A stretch of 36,369 nt of DNA from assembly GCA_902634845.1 (NCBI GenBank), contig CACPLT010000005.1:1-36369 (forward strand). The letters run 5' to 3'. Shown in pieces: positions 1 through 8,122 of this stretch; within the stretch, counting starts at the first letter, position 1, and every line of letters starts with the position of its first letter. Under the pieces are notes generated by a model, which saw only the letters and a program-made list of their open reading frames with translations, was not told where the DNA came from and ran no database searches. A program made the translations under genes and the position numbers. The stretch comes from an uncultured Pelagibacteraceae bacterium. GTDB lineage: Bacteria; Pseudomonadota; Alphaproteobacteria; Pelagibacterales; Pelagibacteraceae.

Positions 1-237
1 CCATAATGCAGAAAACTTTTTATTTAGCAACAACCATTTATCTTTTTTTTCTATATCTACTGTATCTGAAACAATAGCTCCGATAGGGCATTCAGGTTCG
101 CATACCCCACAATCAATACATTCATCTGGATTTATGACCAACATATTTTCACCTTCGTAAAAGCAGTCCACCGGACAAACTTCTACACAGTCTGTTAGTT
201 TACATTTAATGCATTCGTCTTTTACAATGTATGTCAT
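1..237 (-). CDS. fdxA: Ferredoxin, 7Fe type (FdxA), 3' end cut by window edge
   Basis: Small soluble electron carrier with one 3Fe-4S/4Fe-4S pair. The 79 residues present begin [17 protein letters not shown] and show Cys9, Cys12, Cys17, Cys21-Pro and Cys25. A second cluster motif follows with Cys40, Cys43, Cys46 and Cys50-Pro. This pattern and the length fit the Azotobacter FdI-like FdxA family of about 110 residues, so about 30 C-terminal residues lie beyond base 1. The start ATG (237-235) overlaps the TGA of the TerB-like gene in an ATGA junction, so the two are probably translationally coupled. Helicase followed by fdxA is a recurrent alphaproteobacterial order. The redox partner cannot be read from the sequence. 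Confidence 0.93.
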   Translation of the reverse strand, partial: MTYIVKDECIKCKLTDCVEVCPVDCFYEGENMLVINPDECIDCGVCEPECPIGAIVSDTVDIEKKDKWLLLNKKFSALW

Positions 238-626
238 TTGGATTTAATTAGCCTCATTTTAATTTCACCACACTCTTTGTCAGAAAAATATATTAAACCA
301 CATATTCTCCTCATTAGGTTTGACTCATACAAGTCTACTTTATTATCTGAAATTAGAATTTTCCACAATTGCTCAATTACATCACTTTTGGTTTCGAGCG
401 GGCTGTCCTTTATTATTTTTGTATAGTTTAATAGTTGATTGGAGTTTTTCTCTAATTTTTCCGCATCTCCCATAATCTTTTGTGACATACTGTTATCATC
501 AAAATATTTTTTAATAAAATTTAAAATTATTTTTTTTTCTTTATCTGAGTATATCTCATCTATTTTAGCAGCATGGATAAGTAATGCAGCAATACCGGTG
601 ATTTGTTTTTCTTCGATTTTATTCAT
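234..626 (-). CDS. TerB-like (tellurite resistance TerB family) protein
   Basis: A 130-residue, helix-rich, soluble protein without signal peptide or membrane segment. The second half has the acidic pattern of the TerB/DjlA N-terminal fold: an LWKI segment followed by a [12 protein letters not shown] acid cluster and a RRICGL helix. The family is named for tellurite resistance, but most chromosomal members have no proven function; the acidic residues are thought to bind divalent metal. Its start is one base after the helicase stop and its stop overlaps the fdxA start, so the three form one operon. A stress- or metal-related role is only a guess. Confidence 0.72.
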   Translation of the reverse strand: MNKIEEKQITGIAALLIHAAKIDEIYSDKEKKIILNFIKKYFDDNSMSQKIMGDAEKLEKNSNQLLNYTKIIKDSPLETKSDVIEQLWKILISDNKVDLYESNLMRRICGLIYFSDKECGEIKMRLIKSK

Positions 627-627
627 T

Positions 628-3093
628 TTATTTTAAATTTAATGTTAAAAGCTTATTAAATGGATTCTCTTTTTTGTTTATATTAAAAAACTTATTTTTC
701 TTTTTATTTTCGCCAACATAAAAGTAAGTATCGATTTCTTTGCTTTTCTTATAATTCATACTTAACATCAAACTATAAAAATCTTCTTTATTACAACCAA
801 CTAAGTTCATCATTTCAGAGTCTATTTTAAACTTCCTTTTTTCAGTTTTATTTAAAATCTTAATAAATAACTTCTCAAGTATATCTATACGAACATAATG
901 ATTTTTAAACTTTTCAAATCCGCACAGTAATAAGAAATTTTTATTATAATTTTTATCTATCAAATAGTTTAAGCCCGATCTAGGGATATTTTGATTTATA
1001 GCTAGCTGATAAAACAATTTCCACAAAGAAATTCGTAGAGATACGGCTTTGGGCTTAAGCATTTTGGGTAAGTAGATATGATACCTGCCAATTTTTATTC
1101 CTAGATCCCAAACTTTTTTTCTCTCTTCTGTTTTTATAGATTTGACAATTTCACTAACGAGCTCTCTTTTTATAACTCCATTATTTTCAAATAACTGGAA
1201 CATTAATGCTCTTATATATTTATTATCAACGCTTTCTTTATTTAGATTTAAAAGGTCACCTAATACGTCTCTTATATGTTTGGTTATCCATTGTTTCAAA
1301 AAAACTTCCAATTTCACTTTATTTGTGTCGTTTAAAGCGTCGTCTGCTATAATTTCTACTTCAGGGCTTAGATAGTTTCCTCCTTTTTTAAGTCTGGCGA
1401 TAACATTATTTTTCCAAATTATTTTACATTTTTCATCTAGGGCAATTTCTTCACTTTCAACTATTGAGGTAATTCTTTTTTCTAATTCTTCCCCGACGCC
1501 TTTTCGAGCTGCCTTTTTAATTGATTTAATATCTGTATCTAATGTTTTTGAAGTAAGAGCGATAACAAACTTTAGACCTTTTAATTCACCGATAAATTGC
1601 CCGTTTATTAAAATCTTATCTTCCTCATCTATTTTGGTGTCTAGAACCAAATCTTGCTTTAAGCTTCTTGACAAAATACTTATTTTTTTGTCAATAAAAC
1701 TGTTTGTAAGCTCTTGGTGTAATTTATCTGAAAGTTTATCCTCAATACTTTTTGTACGCTGAACCCAATAATCAGAATTTTCAACCCAATTTTTTTTATT
1801 AGCCACATATGACCAAGTTCTTACATTTGAAATTCTGTGAGAAAGTACATCAATATTTCCGTGTTCTTTCTCTAAACCTTTTAGTTGTTCTTTCATATAA
1901 TCATTTGGTATCCTTTTTTTTCTTGTTGAAAGATACTTAAAAACTTTATCAATTATATTTATATGTTGACCATATGCTTTTTTTTCAAAATCAGGAATCT
2001 GGCAGCATTCCCACAGTAACTCTAAATTTTTATGATAAATAATATTATTGCTTCCTAGTTTTAAAAAATGTCTTAATACACTCTCATCCAAAGAGTCCTG
2101 TGTCCTCAACAAGTTGTTATTTGAAGGTCTTTCTTCTAATGAGGAAATTAATTTTTCTGGACTCTTAAAATTTAGGCTAGAATTTCGCCAGTAAATCATT
2201 TTTGTTTCCGGCAAGTTATGTTTTTCAATATTTTCTATTTCATCAGAATTTAGTATCTCACACTCACCAGTGGTACCGAAAAAACCGTCATTTTTAAATC
2301 TGCCTGCTCTTCCAGCTATTTGCGAAATTTCTATAAGATTCAACCTTCTTGTTTTTTTTCCGTCAAACTTTTTAAGATTTGAAAAATATATTTCATTGAT
2401 ATCCATATTCAAACCCATTCCAATAGCATCAGTTGCAACTAAAAAATCAACATCGCCAGATTGATAAAGTTCTACCTGAGAGTTTCTTGTCTTAGGGCTT
2501 AAAGAACCCATAATTACAGCAGCCCCACCTTTTTGTCTTCTTATTAATTCTGCTATTGCGTAAACATCTTCAATTGAAAAAGCTATAATTGCAGATTTTC
2601 TCTCTAATCTTGATACCTTCTTAAATCCACCATAGGTTAATTTTGAGAATCTTTCTTTTTTTTCAAAGCTTACGTTTTTGATCAAATCTTTAATAACACT
2701 TTGCATAACCTGAGAGCCTAAAAACATGGTAAGTTTTCTTCCTCTGAAATTGAGCAATCTATCAGTAAAAATATGTCCCCGTTCTCTATCAGCACACATT
2801 TGTATTTCGTCTATCCCAACAAAATCTACATTTTTATCTTTTGGCATAGACTCAACAGTGCAGATAAAATAATCCGCAGTACTAGGTATAATTTTTTCCT
2901 CCCCTGTAATTAAGGCGACTTTGCTTGCACCTACTTTTGAAGCACACTTGTCGTAGACTTCTCTGGCTAATAATCGTAAAGGAAAACCAAAAATACCACT
3001 CTCATATTTTAACATTTTCTCTATAGCAACAAATGTTTTTCCCGTATTAGTCGGACCCAAAAGAGCTATTACTTGATTTGTTGAATTTTCCAT
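628..3093 (-). CDS. SUV3-like ATP-dependent RNA helicase
   Basis: An 821-residue superfamily 2 helicase of the SUV3/MgpS group, found in mitochondria and alphaproteobacteria and linked to RNA turnover. Walker A is GPTNTGKT (13-20), motif II is DEIQ (95-98), an ATDAIGMGLNMDI motif lies near 220-232, and motif VI QIAGRAGR is at 258-265. These cover the full helicase core. The C-terminal 500 residues are Lys-rich and much less recognisable, with several MLKPKAVSLRI-like stretches typical of the family's C-terminal region. It is the first gene of a three-gene operon with the TerB-like gene and fdxA. A TTGACA/TTTAAT promoter lies about 60 bases upstream of the ATG. There are no internal stops or missing motifs. 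Confidence 0.9.
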   Translation of the reverse strand: MENSTNQVIALLGPTNTGKTFVAIEKMLKYESGIFGFPLRLLAREVYDKCASKVGASKVALITGEEKIIPSTADYFICTVESMPKDKNVDFVGIDEIQMCADRERGHIFTDRLLNFRGRKLTMFLGSQVMQSVIKDLIKNVSFEKKERFSKLTYGGFKKVSRLERKSAIIAFSIEDVYAIAELIRRQKGGAAVIMGSLSPKTRNSQVELYQSGDVDFLVATDAIGMGLNMDINEIYFSNLKKFDGKKTRRLNLIEISQIAGRAGRFKNDGFFGTTGECEILNSDEIENIEKHNLPETKMIYWRNSSLNFKSPEKLISSLEERPSNNNLLRTQDSLDESVLRHFLKLGSNNIIYHKNLELLWECCQIPDFEKKAYGQHINIIDKVFKYLSTRKKRIPNDYMKEQLKGLEKEHGNIDVLSHRISNVRTWSYVANKKNWVENSDYWVQRTKSIEDKLSDKLHQELTNSFIDKKISILSRSLKQDLVLDTKIDEEDKILINGQFIGELKGLKFVIALTSKTLDTDIKSIKKAARKGVGEELEKRITSIVESEEIALDEKCKIIWKNNVIARLKKGGNYLSPEVEIIADDALNDTNKVKLEVFLKQWITKHIRDVLGDLLNLNKESVDNKYIRALMFQLFENNGVIKRELVSEIVKSIKTEERKKVWDLGIKIGRYHIYLPKMLKPKAVSLRISLWKLFYQLAINQNIPRSGLNYLIDKNYNKNFLLLCGFEKFKNHYVRIDILEKLFIKILNKTEKRKFKIDSEMMNLVGCNKEDFYSLMLSMNYKKSKEIDTYFYVGENKKKNKFFNINKKENPFNKLLTLNLK

Positions 3094-3152
3094 AATTGTG
3101 TCCGAATAAGTTTTTTATACTATATATAGGTCACCTCTGAGAACAAAATAAG

Positions 3153-3181
3153 ATTAAAACATGACCGAATCAATTTGTCAA
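3153..3181 (-). promoter_or_regulatory. Sigma70-like promoter for the helicase operon
   Basis: Read on the minus strand: a perfect -35 TTGACA (3181-3176), a 17-base spacer, then TTTAAT (3158-3153, five of six consensus bases). The start point would be near 3146, giving a leader of about 50 bases before the ATG at 3093. The same bases on the plus strand, TTGTCA at 3175-3180, could be the -35 of the divergent aminotransferase promoter, with TTTAAT at 3200-3205 as its -10. That spacing of 19 is long, so the plus-strand promoter is much weaker evidence. Confidence 0.6.
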
Positions 3182-3220
3182 ATGTTCTTGTTTTAAAGTT
3201 TTAATTGACTTGAATCATCG

Positions 3221-3262
3221 AGTCCCCGTAAGGTGACTAATAGCTTTTATGTAAAAGCTATT
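3221..3262 (+). promoter_or_regulatory. Structured leader: two abutting hairpins next to the aminotransferase start
   Basis: Hairpin 1 is AGTCCCC (3221-3227), loop GTAA (3228-3231), GGTGACT (3232-3238). It is a 7-bp stem with one C-T mismatch, capped by a GNRA tetraloop. Hairpin 2 starts at the very next base: AATAGCTTTT (3239-3248), loop ATGT, AAAAGCTATT (3253-3262), a perfect 10-bp stem. The ATG of the aminotransferase is base 3263, with nothing between. The only Shine-Dalgarno-like sequence, AGGTGA (3231-3236), lies mostly inside hairpin 1. Folding hairpin 2 would bring AGGTGA close to the ATG. A translational control element is inferred; I do not recognise a known riboswitch family here. 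Confidence 0.5.
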
Positions 3263-4498
3263 ATGACGAATTATACTAAAAAAAGTATTTTAAAACTTAA
3301 ACCATCTTCAACTTTAGTTATTAACGAAAAGTCTAAAGAGTTAATTGCAAAGGGAAAAAAAGTTTATAGTTTTGGTTTTGGTCAATCTCCATTCCCAGTT
3401 CCGGAAAGTATAGTATCTAAATTAAAAGAAAATGCGCATAGAAAAGAGTATTTACCAATCCAAGGCCTTGTTGAATTAAGGAAATCTATTTCTAAATATT
3501 TAGAAAAAAAAACTGGAAATCTTTACCCCGCAGAAAATATTTTGATAACACCTGGATCAAAAGAAGCAATGCTTTTAATGCATGTGGCCTTCAATGGCGA
3601 AATCATTTTATCTGCCCCGAGCTGGGTATCATATGAACCACAAGCTATCATAGGTAGAAATAAAGTTCATTGGATTGAAACCACAAGAGAGAACAATTGG
3701 TTTCCAACTGCGACACAACTTGAAAAAAAAATTAAATCTATAAATAAAAAAAATTTAATATTTATACTTAATTCTCCTAATAATCCTTCTGGAACAACTT
3801 GTAATAATTTAAGGGAATTATCTGATGTAGCTAAAAAACATAAACTTTTAGTTTTGTCTGATGAAATTTATACTGATTTAACATTTTGTAATAAATATGA
3901 TTCTATTTCAAAGTTTTATCCAGAAGGAACTTTCATAAGTGGCGGACTGAGTAAATGGTGTGGTGCAGGTGGCTGGAGAGTAGGTTTCTTTGCTGTGCCA
4001 AAAAAACTTTCTAGCTTTTTAAATACAATTGTAACTCTAGCGAGCGAATCTTATTCAACTGTAAATACTCCAGCGCAATACGCTGCTGTTCAAGCATATG
4101 ACGGAGATTTTACCGAGTATAAAAGAAAAACATTAAATATCTTGCGATCAGTTGGTAACTATGTTTACAACAATCTTAAGTCCAATAAAGTTTTAATTAA
4201 TCAACCTCAAGGAGCCTTTTATCTTATGCCTGAGTTCCTAAATAAAAAGTTTAAAAACTCAACTCACTTGTGTGAGACAGTATTAGAAGAAACAGGTGTT
4301 GCTATGCTTCCAGCATCAGATTTTGGATTTAACTCAAAAAGATTACTCACTAGATTGTGCTATATAGATTTTGACGGAAATGAATTTTTAAATGCAGATA
4401 TTAACGGAAAACAATTAAGTGATAAAATAATCGAAAAGTACGCACCAAATGTGGTTGAGGGCGTTCAAAAATTATCAAATTGGGCTAAAAATTTATAA
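3263..4498 (+). CDS. Class I/II PLP-dependent aminotransferase (AspC-like)
   Basis: Cytosolic fold-type I aminotransferase moving an amino group between an amino acid and a 2-oxoacid. The PLP lysine is in SGGLSKWCGAGGWRVGFF (Lys231 counted from this ATG). The cofactor-binding pieces SPNNPSG and LSDEIYTDLTF (Asp and Tyr) are in the right places and order. The protein is 411 residues, the usual length for the family. A GTG 30 bases upstream (3233) is in frame and would add ten residues, but it lies inside a hairpin stem and has no Shine-Dalgarno, so I prefer the ATG at 3263. The substrate cannot be assigned; aspartate-like is the default for the subfamily. The next gene, the TAXI binding protein, is 65 bases downstream with its own likely promoter. 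Confidence 0.87.
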   Translation: MTNYTKKSILKLKPSSTLVINEKSKELIAKGKKVYSFGFGQSPFPVPESIVSKLKENAHRKEYLPIQGLVELRKSISKYLEKKTGNLYPAENILITPGSKEAMLLMHVAFNGEIILSAPSWVSYEPQAIIGRNKVHWIETTRENNWFPTATQLEKKIKSINKKNLIFILNSPNNPSGTTCNNLRELSDVAKKHKLLVLSDEIYTDLTFCNKYDSISKFYPEGTFISGGLSKWCGAGGWRVGFFAVPKKLSSFLNTIVTLASESYSTVNTPAQYAAVQAYDGDFTEYKRKTLNILRSVGNYVYNNLKSNKVLINQPQGAFYLMPEFLNKKFKNSTHLCETVLEETGVAMLPASDFGFNSKRLLTRLCYIDFDGNEFLNADINGKQLSDKIIEKYAPNVVEGVQKLSNWAKNL

Positions 4499-4507
4499 AG
4501 ATTCTCT

Positions 4508-4558
4508 TTGACCTCAACCTTTATCCATAGTTAAATTAATATTAATAACAAACGGGGG
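4508..4558 (+). promoter_or_regulatory. Promoter and strong RBS for the TAXI binding protein
   Basis: TTGACC (4508-4513, five of six bases) is followed after 17 bases by TTAAAT (4531-4536, four of six). A GGGGG ribosome-binding tract (4554-4558) lies five bases before the ATG at 4564. A G-rich RBS stands out in this A+T-rich sequence and suits a highly made periplasmic protein. Confidence 0.45.
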
Positions 4559-4563
4559 TACAT

Positions 4564-5559
4564 ATGAAAAAACTAATGTCATTGATTTCAGCGTTTTTAG
4601 TGATGTTCGTATTTGCGAGTCCAATCGCTAAATCAGCAGAATTCTTTACTATAGGTACTGGTGGACCAACTGGAGTTTATTTCCAAACTGGTAACGCCAT
4701 TTGTAAAATGTTACATAAATCTGCAATAAGTGCTGATCACGGTAGAAAAAAAGGTACAGCTAAAGCTTATAGATGTACTGCACCTTCAACAGGTGGATCA
4801 AATTATAATATTGGCCAAATTAAAGATGGCGAATTCCAATTTGGTGTTGCTCAGTCAGACTGGCAGTTCCATGCTTACAACGGTTCAAGTAAATGGGAAG
4901 GAAAACAGTTCGGTGATTTAAGAGCTGTATTTTCTGTGCACAATGAACCTTTCCAAATTTGGGCAAGTAAAAAATCTAAAATTAAAGATTTTAAAGGCTT
5001 AAAAGGAAAAACAGTAAACATCGGTAACCCAGGCTCTGGTCAAAGAGGAACTATGGAAGAGTTAATGAAAGCTATGGGAGCAGACATGAGTATGTTTAAA
5101 GCAACTACTGAACTGACTTCTTCTGAACAAGTAAAAGCTCTTTGCGACGGTAAAATAGATGCATTCGGATATTCTGTAGGATTTCCTAATGGCGCTATGG
5201 AACAAGCAGCAACTTGTAAAGCAAAAGCTAGCCCAATCAATTTAACTGGAGCACCAGTTCAAGGTTTAATTGACGGAGCTGACTATTATGCTAAAGCAGT
5301 AATCCCAGCAGGTACTTACTCAAATCAGAAAAAAGATGCTACAACTTTTGGTGTTAAAGCTACAGTTGTTACAAGCGCTAATGTTTCTGAAGAGTTAGTA
5401 TACTTAGTTACAAAAGCGGTAATGGAAAACTTTGATGATTTCAGAGCTCAACACCCTGCTTTTGGACCTCTTGAAAAGAAAAATATGATAGCTGATGGTT
5501 TATCAGCTCCATTACATCCAGGAGCAATTAAGTATTACAAAGAAGCTGGATTAATGTAA
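4564..5559 (+). CDS. TAXI-family TRAP transporter periplasmic binding protein
   Basis: Periplasmic substrate-binding subunit of a TRAP transporter of the TAXI type. The 331-residue precursor has a classic Sec signal peptide: MKKLM, then a hydrophobic core to about residue 20 and cleavage after an Ala-Lys-Ser-Ala site near residue 25. The mature start FFTIGTGGPTGVYFQTG and later STGGSNYNIGQI and NIGNPGSGQRGTMEEL segments are hallmarks of the NMT1/TAXI family. The fused permease gene follows after a terminator-like hairpin, so the binding protein should be made in excess. Few TAXI substrates are known (glutamate or 2-oxoglutarate-type acids in some cases). The neighbouring aminotransferase fits that idea but does not prove it. 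Confidence 0.93.
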   Translation: MKKLMSLISAFLVMFVFASPIAKSAEFFTIGTGGPTGVYFQTGNAICKMLHKSAISADHGRKKGTAKAYRCTAPSTGGSNYNIGQIKDGEFQFGVAQSDWQFHAYNGSSKWEGKQFGDLRAVFSVHNEPFQIWASKKSKIKDFKGLKGKTVNIGNPGSGQRGTMEELMKAMGADMSMFKATTELTSSEQVKALCDGKIDAFGYSVGFPNGAMEQAATCKAKASPINLTGAPVQGLIDGADYYAKAVIPAGTYSNQKKDATTFGVKATVVTSANVSEELVYLVTKAVMENFDDFRAQHPAFGPLEKKNMIADGLSAPLHPGAIKYYKEAGLM

Positions 5560-5579
5560 TCTTACTTCATAATTAAATT

Positions 5580-5613
5580 AAAAAGGCCCAATATTTTTTG
5601 GGCCTTTTTTTTT
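5580..5613 (+). terminator. Intrinsic terminator/attenuator between binding protein and permease
   Basis: Perfect 12-bp stem AAAAAGGCCCAA (5580-5591) and TTGGGCCTTTTT (5598-5609) with a six-base loop TATTTT, running into nine T residues (5605-5613). This is the clearest factor-independent terminator in the window. It sits 22 bases before the permease ATG, so it probably trims readthrough and sets a high binding-protein to permease ratio. The symmetric A/T ends mean it could also work from the other strand. Confidence 0.93.
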
Positions 5614-5635
5614 ATAATATTGTATCTTCTTATTA

Positions 5636-7963
5636 ATGAGTCAAAATATAAAAGATAGTATCAAACGAAAAATCAGTGAAGATATTTCTCCGACTAAAAA
5701 TTTATCTGGATTTCATTTAAAGATTGTAATGGGAATAGCAATCATTTGGACGTTGTTTCAACTTTGGTACGCTTCTCCATTTCCGTTTTGGTTTAATTTC
5801 GGTATGTTCAAGGGTTTGCCAGCACGAGCAATTCACTTAGGATTTGCACTTACACTAACATTTTTAATTTTTCCAATAGCAAGAGGGAAAAAAATTAATT
5901 TTTACGATATTTGTATAAGTTTAGTCGCAGCTTTTTGCTGTTTATATATTTATTTTTTTTACGATGATTTGGTTAATAGGGGAGGGATATTATTAGTAAA
6001 AGAAATATTTGGCTTTAAAGTTCCCGTTGAATTAATTATTGGTACTTTTGGTATTTTAATATTATTAGAAGCTACAAGAAGAGCCATAGGTTTGCCTCTA
6101 GTTATTATAGCAATTTGTTTTCTCTTATTTTCATATTTTGGAAAATATGCACCAGATATAATTTCTCACGGTGGTCTTTCCCTAAAAAGATTAGTTGGAT
6201 TTCAATGGTTTGACCAAGAGGCGATATTCGGAATTCCAATTGGTGTTTCAGTTGATTTTATCTTTTTGTTTGTTTTATTTGGAGCTTTGTTAGAAACAGC
6301 AGGTGGTGGAAAATATTTTTTAGACTTAGCTTTTGCAATGGTTGGTAAAATGCGGGGAGGTCCAGCAAAAGCTGCGATTCTTGGTTCAGGAATGACAGGA
6401 ATGATTTCTGGATCTTCGATTGCAAACACAGTTACTACTGGAACATTTACAATTCCAATTATGAAAAAAACTGGTTTCTCACAAGAGAAAGCTGGAGCAA
6501 TAGAAGTCTCCTCTTCAGTAAATGGTCAAATAATGCCACCTGTAATGGGTGCGGCTGCTTTCGTTATGGCAAGTTTTATTGGCGTAACTTATTTTGAAGT
6601 TGTAAAACATGCTTTTTTACCTGCAGTAATTTCATATATTGCATTGTTCTATATATCTCACTTGGAAGCACTAAAGTTAGGTCTTAAAGGAATGGATGAT
6701 GCAGACGTTCCTCATTTAAAGAGAACTTTTCTTTCTGGCCTACATTTTTTAATACCAATTTTCGTCCTAATTTTTTTACTTGTTTATATGAGATACACTG
6801 CGGGATTTTCAATTTTTTATGCAACTTTATCTTTAATCTTAGTAAATTTAATAAATCGTATAATAAAAAATCCAGACTTTAAAACTGGTCTAACTGACTG
6901 GTACAATCAAACAATCGTTGGACTTCAAAAGGGTGCGATCAATATGGTTGGGGTTGGTATTGCAATTGCAACAGCAGGCATAATAGTTGGAGCAGTAGGT
7001 TCAACAGGTTTAAGCACCAATCTGATTATAGTTATAGAGACGATAGCTAGAGATAATGTAATCATCTTAATTTTACTTACAATTATACTCTGTTTATTAC
7101 TCGGTATGGGTCTTCCTACCACAGCAAATTATGTTGTCGTGGCTTCTCTTATGGCAACAGTTCTTGTCGATGTTGGAAATGCATCAGGTTATATTTTTCC
7201 ATTAATAGCCGTTCATTTATTCGTATTTTATTTCGGTTTAATGGCTGATGTAACGCCACCAGTTGGTTTAGCGTCGTACGCAGCAGCTGCAATTTCTGGA
7301 GGTGATCCCCTCAGAACTGGTCTACAAGCTATTTGGTACAGTTTAAGAACAGGTATTTTACCTATAGTTTTTTTATTTAATCATGAACTTTTACTAATCG
7401 GCGTAGATAATATTTGGCAAGCATTAATAGTAATAGTTACATCTTTAATTGGAATTTTAGTTTTTACTGCTGCAACTCAGCAATGGTTTATAAATAAATT
7501 AAAATGGTATGAAATTATAGCCTTTTTAATTATATCGCTATCTTTTTTGGCCCCAGATTATGTTTTAGGTAAATTTTATCCAAAGTTTAATGAGCAGAAA
7601 CTTATAGCCGAAAATATTCAAAATCTTTCTTTTGACCCAGCAAAAGAAGTTCATATTAAGGTAACTAGAGTCACTGAATACGGAGAAAGATATAAACTAT
7701 TTGTAATTGACAGAGAAAAATTTGAAAAAGAATTCAATTTAGAAGAATATGGAATAACTTTATCTCAACAGAACGATCAACTAACAATAGATAAATTAAA
7801 TTGGAAGGGTGAGGCTAAAAAATCAGGAATGCAAATGGGTGATATCATAAGTAATTTTAAAATTGAAAACCCTGATAGACCAAATAAAGCAATAGTTTAC
7901 CCGTTTTCATTTTTGTTATTATTAATTTTTGGATATAATAATTACAGGAGAAAACTAGAGTGA
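5636..7963 (+). CDS. TRAP transporter permease, fused DctQ-DctM type, with DUF3394 C-terminus
   Basis: Inner-membrane permease of the TAXI TRAP system; 775 residues carrying the small 4-TM and the large 12-TM subunits in one chain, as is normal for TAXI systems. The N-terminal quarter holds the DctQ-like helices. The DctM-like part includes SGSSIANTVTTGTFTIP and SSVNGQIMPPVMGAAAF, and later LLGMGLPTTANYVVVA and ADVTPPVGLASYAA, which are conserved transport-core loops. From about residue 630 a soluble stretch with a GMQMGDIISNF turn resembles the DUF3394 tail, closed by a last hydrophobic helix (FSFLLLLIFGY). Transport would be driven by an ion gradient. There is no strong Shine-Dalgarno before the ATG, and readthrough of the upstream terminator is needed unless a local promoter exists. 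Confidence 0.92.
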   Translation: MSQNIKDSIKRKISEDISPTKNLSGFHLKIVMGIAIIWTLFQLWYASPFPFWFNFGMFKGLPARAIHLGFALTLTFLIFPIARGKKINFYDICISLVAAFCCLYIYFFYDDLVNRGGILLVKEIFGFKVPVELIIGTFGILILLEATRRAIGLPLVIIAICFLLFSYFGKYAPDIISHGGLSLKRLVGFQWFDQEAIFGIPIGVSVDFIFLFVLFGALLETAGGGKYFLDLAFAMVGKMRGGPAKAAILGSGMTGMISGSSIANTVTTGTFTIPIMKKTGFSQEKAGAIEVSSSVNGQIMPPVMGAAAFVMASFIGVTYFEVVKHAFLPAVISYIALFYISHLEALKLGLKGMDDADVPHLKRTFLSGLHFLIPIFVLIFLLVYMRYTAGFSIFYATLSLILVNLINRIIKNPDFKTGLTDWYNQTIVGLQKGAINMVGVGIAIATAGIIVGAVGSTGLSTNLIIVIETIARDNVIILILLTIILCLLLGMGLPTTANYVVVASLMATVLVDVGNASGYIFPLIAVHLFVFYFGLMADVTPPVGLASYAAAAISGGDPLRTGLQAIWYSLRTGILPIVFLFNHELLLIGVDNIWQALIVIVTSLIGILVFTAATQQWFINKLKWYEIIAFLIISLSFLAPDYVLGKFYPKFNEQKLIAENIQNLSFDPAKEVHIKVTRVTEYGERYKLFVIDREKFEKEFNLEEYGITLSQQNDQLTIDKLNWKGEAKKSGMQMGDIISNFKIENPDRPNKAIVYPFSFLLLLIFGYNNYRRKLE

Positions 7964-7969
7964 GCAATT

Positions 7970-8122
7970 ATGTTAAAGCAGATTTACAGATGGTTCTGCT
8001 ATATTGGAATTCATAGATACGACATTATTGATACCAAATATGGTTTCGGTGCAGCAGGCTCAACCGAAACAGTTAAATGTAAGGACTGTGGTATTATAAA
8101 AATAAGATCAAAAAAAAATTAA
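7970..8122 (+). CDS. Small 50-aa protein with C-x2-C knuckle (DUF1660-like)
   Basis: A 50-residue reading frame beginning MLKQIYRWFCYIGIHRYD and ending with CKDCGIIKIRSKKN. The layout, a Cys and His (FCYIGIH) near the start and a C-x2-C-G near the end, resembles small zinc-knuckle proteins such as those grouped in DUF1660. Metal binding is inferred. The ATG lies 7 bases after the permease TGA, so it probably shares that transcript. Its TAA (8120-8122) overlaps the stop codon of the convergent thioesterase gene by four bases, and this tight end-to-end packing supports it being real. Function is unknown. Confidence 0.6.
   Translation: MLKQIYRWFCYIGIHRYDIIDTKYGFGAAGSTETVKCKDCGIIKIRSKKN

Noticed and set aside
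3233..3262. GTG start adding ten residues to the aminotransferase
   Set aside because: The GTG lies inside a hairpin stem with no Shine-Dalgarno before it, and the extension MTNSFYVKAI does not look like the family's N-terminus.
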